Shown: one piece after another, positions 15,783 through 22,515 of the stretch
How the letters are laid out: each line of letters begins with the position of its first letter
Numbering within the stretch: the first letter of the stretch is position 1
Virus record (IMG/VR): IMGVR_UViG_3300037450_000086
Coordinates: 1-24,396 of that record
DNA: 24,396 nt
Source of the DNA: a virus
Reading direction: 5' to 3' (one strand)
Notes under the pieces: model-generated
The model's database searches: none
What the model was told of the DNA's origin: nothing
The model's input: only the letters and a program-made list of their open reading frames with translations
Made by a program: the position numbers and the translations under genes

Positions 15783-17192
15783 CTACTCGCCGGTACCGAA
15801 GTCGCCGACAATTCGATCTAGTGCCGTGCCGCCCCACGTTCTCTCGTCAGTGTTCTCACCTTTCTGACGAGCACGAGTCCCGAGGGATTCGTCACGAACG
15901 CGGTCGCCCGCGTCACTATTTGACGGAACAGTTCTTTTCACCGCCTTCTGTGCCCGGTCTGCAATCGCCGCCGTCGTGTTGACCTTCTCGGTCAAGTCGG
16001 CCTGTTTCGATTTAAGATCAGATACTTCAGACTTCACGCTGCTAATAGCCTCTAAAACTTCGGACTTGAACGCGGTCAACAACCCCGCAATGCCCTCTGC
16101 TTCACTCGTTTCACTTTTCTCGGTCGTGCCTTCCGGCGCGGTCGATTCTGCTGCGGGAGCGGCACCGGCTGCGGCACCGGCTGCGACACCGGCAGGTCGA
16201 GATGACCACGGATCAGGCGCAACATCGAGGTCTTCGATGTGCACGCCTTTCAACTTCTGCTTCTCTTCATCGGACAGACCAGCAGTCGGGTCTGTTTTCG
16301 CTGCCGGTGCCGCTGTCTCTGCCGGTTTAGTGTCCTCGGCTGCGGGTTGTTTACCCTCTGCTTGTGCAGCAGCAGCAGCAGCGTCATCAGCGGCAGGTTT
16401 ATCTTCCGACGCGGGTGCGGCATCCGGTTCAGCGTCCGCAGGATCACCCTCTGTGGCGGCGGCCTGCTCGGTCGCGGTCGATTCGGTCGCGGTCGATTCG
16501 GCTGCGTCATCTGCCGCTTTGTCGCCTTCGCCCTTCTCGACAAACCCTTCGAGATTCAAACCTTCCAGCTTGAATGCCATCGTCGGCAGGTTGTTGGCGA
16601 GGTCGAGGATCGCCGTCTTGTACTTGTCGATGTTCGACTCGATGCGGTCTTTCGCATCGTCCGGGTCCTCGGCAGTACGCAGCACCTGAATCACCGTATC
16701 CATCAATGCGTCAGTGGCTATTGACATGCCGGGAAGAAAACCGAGTGCCATGTTCTCGTCGAAATCGTCGCTTGAGATGTACGGATCGAATGCCTTCGTG
16801 ACCTGCTCGGGCACGTTAATGAATAACCCGCCAATCTCGCCAAGTTTGATTGCCGTAACACCGTCCTCGGTGAAGTGTTCCTGCTTCAGGATCACAACGT
16901 CGTCGTCTTCCGACCGGTCGTCGATCTTGAGACCGAGTTCCTTGATCTGCGGTGCGAAGTGTTCCTCGTGTTGTTTCTGCAGGACGACCCCCACTAGGGT
17001 GCAGCCTTTCGGCGCAGCGCCGTCACGCTTGAACATTGTCTTGAGATGAATCATTAGACCTGCCTCCATTTCGGGGTCGTCGGATTTTGTGAGTCTGAAC
17101 GGAATACGTGACGCGGGCCTTGCCACAAGAGAGATGTAGTTCACGTCAGCGTCGACCATCGCGTTCGCTTTTGCTTTGATCTTTCGTGTCAT
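15783..17192 (-). CDS. Putative capsid scaffolding/assembly protein with XkdF-type N-terminal segment
   Basis: 469 residues, starting in an ATGA overlap with the protease gene. Residues 13-37 (VDADVNYISLVARPASRIPF and on to K) match a segment common at the start of XkdF-type or capsid assembly proteins. Residues about 60-215 look folded. Residues 220-360 are low complexity, rich in Ala, Glu, Pro and Thr, including a repeated STATE unit. Residues about 365-417 form a predicted coiled coil (LLTAFKSEVLEAISSVKSEV onward). The last 50 residues are polar, with an R-T-W-G-G motif. An acidic, Ala-rich centre and a coiled coil directly upstream of the capsid gene are typical of scaffolds. The scaffold role is inferred; cleavage by the neighbouring protease is likely. 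Confidence 0.7.
   Translation of the reverse strand: MTRKIKAKANAMVDADVNYISLVARPASRIPFRLTKSDDPEMEAGLMIHLKTMFKRDGAAPKGCTLVGVVLQKQHEEHFAPQIKELGLKIDDRSEDDDVVILKQEHFTEDGVTAIKLGEIGGLFINVPEQVTKAFDPYISSDDFDENMALGFLPGMSIATDALMDTVIQVLRTAEDPDDAKDRIESNIDKYKTAILDLANNLPTMAFKLEGLNLEGFVEKGEGDKAADDAAESTATESTATEQAAATEGDPADAEPDAAPASEDKPAADDAAAAAAQAEGKQPAAEDTKPAETAAPAAKTDPTAGLSDEEKQKLKGVHIEDLDVAPDPWSSRPAGVAAGAAAGAAPAAESTAPEGTTEKSETSEAEGIAGLLTAFKSEVLEAISSVKSEVSDLKSKQADLTEKVNTTAAIADRAQKAVKRTVPSNSDAGDRVRDESLGTRARQKGENTDERTWGGTALDRIVGDFGTGE
16470..16499. repeat. Two tandem 15-bp copies inside the scaffold-like gene
   Basis: GGTCGCGGTCGATTC occurs twice in direct tandem. It encodes the duplicated S-T-A-T-E unit near residues 233-242 of the scaffold-like protein, in its low-complexity centre. 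The copy number may vary by slippage without breaking the reading frame. Confidence 0.85.
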
Positions 17193-17815
17193 GCTGCTCG
17201 CTCCGATACGATTTGCATCAGTTCGGCAATGCTGTACCGATGCGTATGCCCGTTAGTCTCTTCCGTCACTGTGCCTCTGAGAATCGAGTGCCGATGTCCG
17301 TCGACTAGCGACGTCTTGCCTCCGACAAAATTCCCCTCACCGTCGAACCGGACCTCGAACTTGTGTACGTGTCCATCGACGTCACTCGTGTCCCCTTTTA
17401 GCACCTCCGGTATCTCTAGCTCGACAATTCTTTCATCGAGGTGTACCAGTGCTTCTATCGAGAACCCGTTGATCTCGCCGTCCTTGATCTTCAGCCACAT
17501 GTCGTCGTCGGGGACGTGCATCCCGATGACCCATGATTCAGAGATGAAAACCGGATCGTCTGCTCGCGCTATGAACGACTCGACAATCATCGACCCGTTC
17601 AACTCGTTGTCGTGGTTCGTGTCAATAGCTTCAAGGATGCCCTTCGACATGAACCTGTGCGCCATCTTGCGCACCTCAACCGGTGTCATAAATTCGCCAT
17701 GCACATCAGGCACGTTCGGTGCGTACACCTCGCCGTAGACGATTTGAAGTTCGTCGTCAGTTTTGCGAATCCGGCATTCAGTTGTCGTCATGAGAGGGGA
17801 GCGTAGAACCTCCAT
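17189..17815 (-). CDS. XkdF-like prohead serine protease with three GHxH motifs
   Basis: 208 residues from the ATG at 17815; a start at 17791 (200 residues) is also possible, and neither has a well-spaced ribosome binding site. Residues 24-125 carry the XkdF-type protease pattern: IVYGEVYAPNVPDVHGEFMT, then IDTNHDN (His68), VESFIAR, SWVIGMHVPDDDMWLKIKDG and INGFSIEA (Ser119). His68 and Ser119 are the likely catalytic pair, by analogy with other prohead proteases. The C-terminal third is unusual: GHVH (148-151), GHRH (173-176) and GHTH (189-192), each preceded by D or N and followed by strand-like residues. The gene lies just after a terminator and is coupled to the scaffold-like gene. It is expected to process scaffold and capsid proteins. 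Confidence 0.82.
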   Translation of the reverse strand: MEVLRSPLMTTTECRIRKTDDELQIVYGEVYAPNVPDVHGEFMTPVEVRKMAHRFMSKGILEAIDTNHDNELNGSMIVESFIARADDPVFISESWVIGMHVPDDDMWLKIKDGEINGFSIEALVHLDERIVELEIPEVLKGDTSDVDGHVHKFEVRFDGEGNFVGGKTSLVDGHRHSILRGTVTEETNGHTHRYSIAELMQIVSERAA

Positions 17816-17842
17816 TTCTTACTGGCAAACAATTGGACGGCA

Positions 17843-17869
17843 CAAAAAAAAGCACCCATGAGGGTGCTT
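17843..17869 (-). terminator. Rho-independent terminator between head morphogenesis and capsid genes
   Basis: On the minus strand AAGCACCC (17869-17862) pairs with GGGTGCTT (17857-17850) around a TCAT loop and runs into a T-tract of eight or nine bases (to 17843). It lies within an otherwise continuous head operon, only 27 bases before the protease gene. A TCCAAT palindrome copy lies 13 bases upstream and a degenerate copy 5 bases downstream. Confidence 0.88.
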
Positions 17870-17882
17870 AAGGGGACTGGGG

Positions 17883-17896
17883 TCCAATCAATTGGA
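17883..17896. repeat. TCCAAT-CA-ATTGGA spaced palindrome, copy 5
   Basis: An exact copy between the 59-residue gene and the terminator. A degenerate copy (11 of 14) lies at 17824-17837, so the terminator is bracketed by two versions of the element. Confidence 0.75.
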
Positions 17897-17899
17897 GAC

Positions 17900-18079
17900 T
17901 TATCGCTTGAAGAGATTCTTCAGTCGCTCGAACAGGTCCGACTTTTTGCGGTTCTCCCACTGTGAATTGCAGAAAGCGAACCGCTGATCCTGACTCGGAA
18001 AGTCTGACCGGGCCTCGGGGTTCGCCATGCAGCGCGACAGGAAGTCCTTCTTCGATTCACCGTCTCGTGGGCTAGGCAT
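17900..18079 (-). CDS. Small conserved phage protein with two cysteines, 59 residues
   Basis: The frame reads from ATG at 18079 to TAA at 17902-17900. It starts inside the end of the upstream 92-residue gene (8-base overlap). The sequence begins MPSPRDGESKKDFLSRCMAN and continues with an FPSQDQRFAFCNSQW segment. This 'P.P..GE...DF..RCM..p......P...QR.A.C..QW' pattern is common in small proteins coded near portal and protease genes of many phages. Its function is not known. The two cysteines (17 and 37) are part of the shared pattern and could bind a metal. The C-terminus is basic (SDLFERLKNLFKR). Gene position and pattern make it a real gene despite its size. Confidence 0.85.
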   Translation of the reverse strand: MPSPRDGESKKDFLSRCMANPEARSDFPSQDQRFAFCNSQWENRKKSDLFERLKNLFKR

Positions 18080-18350
18080 TGAGCACCGCCGATGCCGTTC
18101 GTAATTCGGCGACGCGTTTCATGTTGAGCGTTTCTTCGATAAGGGGGTCTTCAGGCAGACCCGCTTCGAGCGATGCGATGTACACTTCCTCGGGAGTCAT
18201 CGCTTCAGCCTGATCGGCCTCGGCATCCGTGAAGTCACTGTAATGCTCTGCCGGGATCAGTTCGCCGTTCGCGTAGGTCAGCAGTTCCTCGGACACGGAC
18301 GAGCGCACGCCCTGTGCCGGTTGCGTGTCGATCTTTTTCTGTTTTTTCAT
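18072..18350 (-). CDS. Small acidic protein coupled to the MuF-zeta gene
   Basis: 92 residues. Its ATG overlaps the TGA of the MuF-zeta gene (ATGA), so translation is probably coupled. After a basic start (MKKQKK) the protein is acidic, with about 18 Asp/Glu against 8 Lys/Arg. It contains a segment with TDAEADQAEAMTPEEVYIAS and a C-terminal helix (MKRVAELRTASAVLNA). There is no membrane segment or known motif. A small acidic gene directly attached to a gene with a toxin-like kinase domain is a candidate immunity protein. Equally, it could be a small head-assembly protein. I do not recognise a family. Confidence 0.7.
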   Translation of the reverse strand: MKKQKKIDTQPAQGVRSSVSEELLTYANGELIPAEHYSDFTDAEADQAEAMTPEEVYIASLEAGLPEDPLIEETLNMKRVAELRTASAVLNA

Positions 18351-20161
18351 GGTGTTCCGATCCCTGCCGGTAGATTGTTACCACCGACGAACCGGGGGAG
18401 TGCTCCGGGTTCGACTTGATTATCCCATAGACCCCATCGAGTGAACAGGTGCTTCAGTGCGTCGAATGCGTCCTCGTTGTCGAGGTTCTGCAGGATGATG
18501 TCAATCGGCACATACCGCAGTTCCTCGCCCTTCTCGATAGCACGAAACACTGACCTGAATGCTGCTTCCTGTCGCGGCAGGTGCATGTAGTATCCCTCGA
18601 CCGTGTAGCCTGCTTCGGTATACGCACCGACCGTGCGTGTTGCTTTATCAATCCCGCCCATCGTGGTATCGAGCACGACGTTGATGCGCCGCTGTCGTGC
18701 GATCTTCTCGATTCGTTTCAATAGATAGGACCCCTCGACGTGCACCTGTCCTGCGTTCCATCCTTCGTATTCGGGCAGCAATCCCTTGATCTCGTCCGAG
18801 TTGAGCACGACTTTGTTGCTAAGATCGACCGGTGCCCCCTTGCCTTTCTTGTCGGTGCCCTTTGTCAGGAAGGTCTTGCCGGAACCGCCGCGCCCGCCGA
18901 GGATCGTCATTACCGGGGCCTCGCCTTCAAGTGCGGTCGCCCTCGCGATCACGTCCTCATTCAATACATCGTCGATGATCTTATTGTGCAGTTTCACCCG
19001 CTCAGGTAGCCAATTGCCCTCGCTGTCTTGCCACGTCTTGTGCGTCGAGGTGCGTTTCTTCAGCCGCGTTTCGTAGTCGCGAATCACACCGGCAACACTC
19101 GGATCGTGCCGTGCGAGCACATCGTCCGGGGTGACCCCCGGCACGAAGAACCGGTCACGGTATTCGGCTGCGCTGCCGGTGAACGGCAACTCGTGCGGGT
19201 CGAGTACCCCGATCTCGTCCGGAGATACATTCGGCAACGGGGCCTCGCGAACGTCGCCGAGTTCCGGTTGCGTCGGCAACTTTTCCTCCAGCGACCCGGC
19301 AGGTACGAGCACCCCCCGGCACAAGGGGTGATACGGGGGAGTGTCCCACCCGTTCTGCTGTAGGCGCGAGTTTGACATCTGTGCCAGCAACTTGACTGAC
19401 TTGCGGTCTTGCTTCGGCCACGGTGCGATGCTCTTCAACTCATTCATGTCGGTGACCGACATCTGTGTCTCTAGCTTCGTCTGTGCCGGTCTGACCGCGA
19501 ACTTCCTGCCGTGCATGGTGCGACACACCGGGCAGGTACGCGAGTCGAGTTGTTCGCTGACCTGATAGAACTTGATGCCTCTGAAGTTCGCCTCTTGCGT
19601 GAATCCCCACGCACTCAGACGCGACGTGTGCAATGACGAGCCGATGTCGATGAACGCCTTCCCGTTGCCCCGAACACTTGACGTGAAGCGTTTGACAAAC
19701 CCTGATGTGCTGTTCTTGCGTACCTGCTCGTCTGCTTTGATCGCCTCTTCCTGCTGCGCAGCCCGTTCCTCGGTGATCAGTTTCTGCGCTTCCCGGCAGA
19801 CGTCCTCGGTCGCCGTCCCGCCTAGCATGTCGACCATCGCCTCGGATGCCCGTGTGACTTCCTCGGGTTGCTTCGCGCCTTCGTCAACGAAGACCGTGCT
19901 GCGGGGATTACCTCGGGTCAGTCGGGACGCGCCGAAGATCGTCGCCTGCATGCCGATGAACTCGGTGAACCGCTGATTGTGAGTCGCTGCGGGTGCCATG
20001 CTGAGACCATCGCAGTTGTCGATTGCAGTTTCGAAGTCGCCCCGGTTGACCGCTGCGAGAATTGTCCGCATCGCGTCATTTGAGTCGCGCTCCCACTGTT
20101 TCAGGATGCGATTCGAGAGAGACTTCTCAAGAACTAGGAATGATTCAACTGCCGTAGTCAT
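18347..20161 (-). CDS. MuF-type head protein fused to a zeta-toxin-like kinase
   Basis: 604 residues, starting 17 bases inside the end of the portal gene. Residues about 150-290 form the MuF-type domain, with DSRTCPVC (Cys210, Cys213) and PPYHPLCRG (His278, Cys281), a likely metal site. Residues about 350-580 look like a zeta-toxin/P-loop kinase: a helix with RVKLHNKII, Walker A GGRGGSGKT (Gly423, Lys429, Thr430), NSDEI (Asp456) at the catalytic acid position, then VEGSYL, NVVLDTT and HLPRQEAAFRSVFRAI with the expected arginines. Zeta kinases phosphorylate UDP-N-acetylamino sugars and so block cell-wall synthesis. MuF proteins sit inside the capsid on the portal and may be injected with DNA. 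MuF fused to toxin domains is a known class; activity here is inferred. The linker is about residues 291-350. Confidence 0.85.
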   Translation of the reverse strand: MTTAVESFLVLEKSLSNRILKQWERDSNDAMRTILAAVNRGDFETAIDNCDGLSMAPAATHNQRFTEFIGMQATIFGASRLTRGNPRSTVFVDEGAKQPEEVTRASEAMVDMLGGTATEDVCREAQKLITEERAAQQEEAIKADEQVRKNSTSGFVKRFTSSVRGNGKAFIDIGSSLHTSRLSAWGFTQEANFRGIKFYQVSEQLDSRTCPVCRTMHGRKFAVRPAQTKLETQMSVTDMNELKSIAPWPKQDRKSVKLLAQMSNSRLQQNGWDTPPYHPLCRGVLVPAGSLEEKLPTQPELGDVREAPLPNVSPDEIGVLDPHELPFTGSAAEYRDRFFVPGVTPDDVLARHDPSVAGVIRDYETRLKKRTSTHKTWQDSEGNWLPERVKLHNKIIDDVLNEDVIARATALEGEAPVMTILGGRGGSGKTFLTKGTDKKGKGAPVDLSNKVVLNSDEIKGLLPEYEGWNAGQVHVEGSYLLKRIEKIARQRRINVVLDTTMGGIDKATRTVGAYTEAGYTVEGYYMHLPRQEAAFRSVFRAIEKGEELRYVPIDIILQNLDNEDAFDALKHLFTRWGLWDNQVEPGALPRFVGGNNLPAGIGTP

Positions 20162-22064
20162 CGGTGTGCTCGTGCGCGTGTATCAACGCTGCCGCACCGA
20201 CAAGTTCGACCCCGCCTTCGAAATCGTAATCGAGCGCCCCCATCAGGCGCATCGCTGCGTACGCATCGAACTGCGCCCGCGTCTGCGGGTCCATGCGTCG
20301 CACAACTTCCTCGATCATCTTCGTCGAGTCGGGGGTTGTAGTCGACGGGTCGAGAACCGATGCACACCACGCGTTGACGAGTCCCATCATGTCGAAGGTG
20401 TCCATCTTCGCGGTTTGCTCGGCCTTCGATGCGGGTGATGCAGCAGGTGCCCCCGGTGCTGGTGGTTTGCCGGGGGTTGCACCGGGTTCTGCCACCGATA
20501 CCGGTACCCCCGGTTGACCATTACCAGTACCGGGGACTACGACCGGGTTGTCAGGTTCGTCGTCTGCATCGTCGTCTGCATCCTCGTCTACTTTCAACGA
20601 TAATCCGGTGACCTCGTTGACGGCCATCACACGTTGCTCGGCAGTCAGATCAGTCGCCACGATGCCGATTGCTTCAAGTTGTACCGCGACATCATTGACC
20701 GTTAACGGCATCGATCTGTACGCATATTCGCCGCTCTCGTCGAGTTCGCGCATGATCGTGTTATTGATGACTTCGTCGAACTCGGCCCGCTCGGGTTGAA
20801 ACACCTGCGCTTCGGCCACCGTGTAACTCGCGAACGCTGTCGCGAACGAGTAGTCCTGCGCCTTGCCGACAAAGATCGGCGGCAACCGGAACGCTGCCCG
20901 CACCCGCTCTTCGCACCTCATGTCGTAGTTCTCGAACATCGAATCCTGCATGCGCTCGGACCCGAACCGCTCGACGGTGACCTTGACATTACCGGTCGAG
21001 TCAATCGACCCGCCCGTGCTGTGCACCTCGATGACGCCGCCCCGATGCAAGCTCGAACCTCGGCCTGACATGTACTGCTGCACCTGCTTGCGCACTTCGG
21101 CAGTCAGTTCGCCGCCTTGAATGAAGATCAGCGCCGGGGGTAACCCGCCCGAATTGAAAAAGTCGAGATTCAGTTCCTCGGCCTTTCTGCTGCCGAGTAC
21201 CGACGGTATGTTGTTGATCCACCGGGGAATGCCGTAACTCGTGAAGGTGTCCTCGTGAATCGTGAAGTACAGCACCTCGGTCGCCCGGTCCTTGACGTCG
21301 ACGATCTCGCCTTCACCCGCCCATTTGCCGGTGTTGCGGTCGAGTTCCCGGCTCGCACCGTATTCCTTGAAGTACACGATTTTCTTGCCCTGCACCTGCG
21401 CAAACCTGCGCTCACGCTTCCACATAAGCACGTCCATGTCGGACCCATCACGCCGCACGGTCTCTTCGACCGCGACTGCCTCATCGAGTTTGACGAGTCG
21501 CATCATGTCCGAGTCGACCCGCTTCAAAAACATCAGCGTACCGTCGATTGCTCGCAGCACCTCGATGAATCCGTAACCGGTCTTCTCAAGGTCGCGCCGG
21601 ATATTGCGCCGCAGGGTTGTCATCGAGGTACGCGGGAACGGTTCATTGAACCACGCTGTCAGTCGCTCGATCTCTTCGTCTTCCTCGGGGTCTTCGTCTT
21701 CTGCGATGTCTTTTTTCTCGATTACCCACCCGGTGCCGTCGATGTTGACTTCCATCGCGGTGACCAATTGCCCGAGTGAGTTGTTGCGCTGCGTGAGCAT
21801 CGACAGTTGTTCGGGTTGATACGGGGGACGCAGGACCATCGCCTGAGCGTCTTGTTTGCGGGGGTCGAAGTAGTAAGGCTCGAACGAGTCGTCCTTCGCG
21901 ATATCGGTGCCCTGCAGAACTTCCTTATCGGCCTTGCTGACCTTGCCGCCTTTGATCAGGGTGAAGTGCGAGACCTTGTCGGCCTGAACCCCGAGTGCGT
22001 TGCCCACGGTCAGTGCTTTGTCAGCTTTATCTTCGCCGCCACCCTTCACGATTTTCACAGTCAT
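20145..22064 (-). CDS. Portal protein (PBSX-type) with long C-terminal extension
   Basis: 639 residues; AGGTGA lies 4 bases before the ATG. The core matches PBSX/HK97-type portals: RRNIRRDLEKTGYGFIEVLR, then LKRVDSDMMRL, VLYFTIHEDTFTSYGIPRWI, FFNSGGLPPALIFIQGGEL, and VRAAFRLPPIFVG followed by YTVAEAQVFQPER. These blocks span about residues 145-440. The ring of portals sits at one capsid vertex, passes DNA and holds the MuF protein and connector. After the core comes a linker (residues 493-553), first acidic and then Pro/Gly/Ala-rich, and an 86-residue helical module (FDMMGLVNAWC, then YAAMRLMGALDYDFEGG). The extension is unusual for the family. A sigma70-like promoter and a TCCAAT hairpin lie just upstream. 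Confidence 0.92.
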   Translation of the reverse strand: MTVKIVKGGGEDKADKALTVGNALGVQADKVSHFTLIKGGKVSKADKEVLQGTDIAKDDSFEPYYFDPRKQDAQAMVLRPPYQPEQLSMLTQRNNSLGQLVTAMEVNIDGTGWVIEKKDIAEDEDPEEDEEIERLTAWFNEPFPRTSMTTLRRNIRRDLEKTGYGFIEVLRAIDGTLMFLKRVDSDMMRLVKLDEAVAVEETVRRDGSDMDVLMWKRERRFAQVQGKKIVYFKEYGASRELDRNTGKWAGEGEIVDVKDRATEVLYFTIHEDTFTSYGIPRWINNIPSVLGSRKAEELNLDFFNSGGLPPALIFIQGGELTAEVRKQVQQYMSGRGSSLHRGGVIEVHSTGGSIDSTGNVKVTVERFGSERMQDSMFENYDMRCEERVRAAFRLPPIFVGKAQDYSFATAFASYTVAEAQVFQPERAEFDEVINNTIMRELDESGEYAYRSMPLTVNDVAVQLEAIGIVATDLTAEQRVMAVNEVTGLSLKVDEDADDDADDEPDNPVVVPGTGNGQPGVPVSVAEPGATPGKPPAPGAPAASPASKAEQTAKMDTFDMMGLVNAWCASVLDPSTTTPDSTKMIEEVVRRMDPQTRAQFDAYAAMRLMGALDYDFEGGVELVGAAALIHAHEHTDDYGS

Positions 22065-22074
22065 GGGTCACCTG

Positions 22075-22088
22075 TCCAATCAATTGGA
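22075..22088. repeat. TCCAAT-CA-ATTGGA spaced palindrome, copy 6
   Basis: An exact copy, flanked by G and C to give 7-bp arms, ending 10 bases before the portal ATG and directly before its AGGTGA ribosome binding site. It also overlaps the expected start of transcription of the promoter at 22093-22121. Confidence 0.75.
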
Positions 22089-22092
22089 CGAG

Positions 22093-22121
22093 ACTATACA
22101 ACCCCCGGTTCTCGTTTTTAA
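22093..22121 (-). promoter_or_regulatory. Sigma70-like promoter upstream of the portal gene
   Basis: TTAAAA (22121-22116) and TATAGT (22098-22093) are separated by 17 bases, matching the -35 consensus at 4 of 6 and the -10 consensus at 5 of 6. Transcription would start near 22086, inside a TCCAAT palindrome copy. It fits the 85-base gap before the portal gene, which holds nothing else. Not verified experimentally. Confidence 0.45.
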
Positions 22122-22149
22122 CCGGTTTCTGTGTCAATTCGATCTGTTT

Positions 22150-22515
22150 TCAGGGTTTTTTCAGCAAAGTTTCGACTGCGCCCTGCAGATGCTGCACCTG
22201 ATGATGCAGTGTTTTGATGTGATCCTTCAACGACTGTATGTACTCGTTCGACGACTCGATGCCCATCGGCCTGAACCCGAGATTCCACAGTTCCTGCATC
22301 ACGTCCCGTGCTTCGTCGTAGTCGAGTGCCAGCGTCGCCGCCTCGTCGGGGGGTATGAACATGCCCTGCTCGTGTTCTTGTTCCTCGGCCTCTTTGAATT
22401 GCCGGGTCCGGGTCTTGCCGCTGATGGTCTCGCCGACATTGAACAAGTGCACCCGCTGATGCGTAATGCTTTTCTCAGCGAACCATCTCCACTTCGTGTT
22501 GTCGTTGAATTTCAT
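22150..22515 (-). CDS. Small phage protein with helical C-terminus
   Basis: 121 residues from an ATG at 22515 that overlaps the TGA of the upstream 39-residue gene (TGATG). A longer reading from 22581 would lie inside that gene, so I prefer the coupled start. The middle segment (PPDEAATLALDYDEARDVMQ, then ELWNLGFRP) matches a pattern common in small phage proteins: a 'LD..EA...M..LW..G.RP' block followed by a helix with an 'HL' or 'HI' motif. The last 30 residues form a helix or coiled coil (YIQSLKDHIKTLHHQVQHLQ). No function is known. It is the last gene before the portal promoter. Confidence 0.75.
   Translation of the reverse strand: MKFNDNTKWRWFAEKSITHQRVHLFNVGETISGKTRTRQFKEAEEQEHEQGMFIPPDEAATLALDYDEARDVMQELWNLGFRPMGIESSNEYIQSLKDHIKTLHHQVQHLQGAVETLLKKP

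Noticed and set aside
15976-16689. A 237-residue plus-strand frame rich in Ser and Ala
   Set aside because: It is the complement of the Ala/Glu/Pro-rich centre of the scaffold-like gene; biased composition on one strand keeps the other open.
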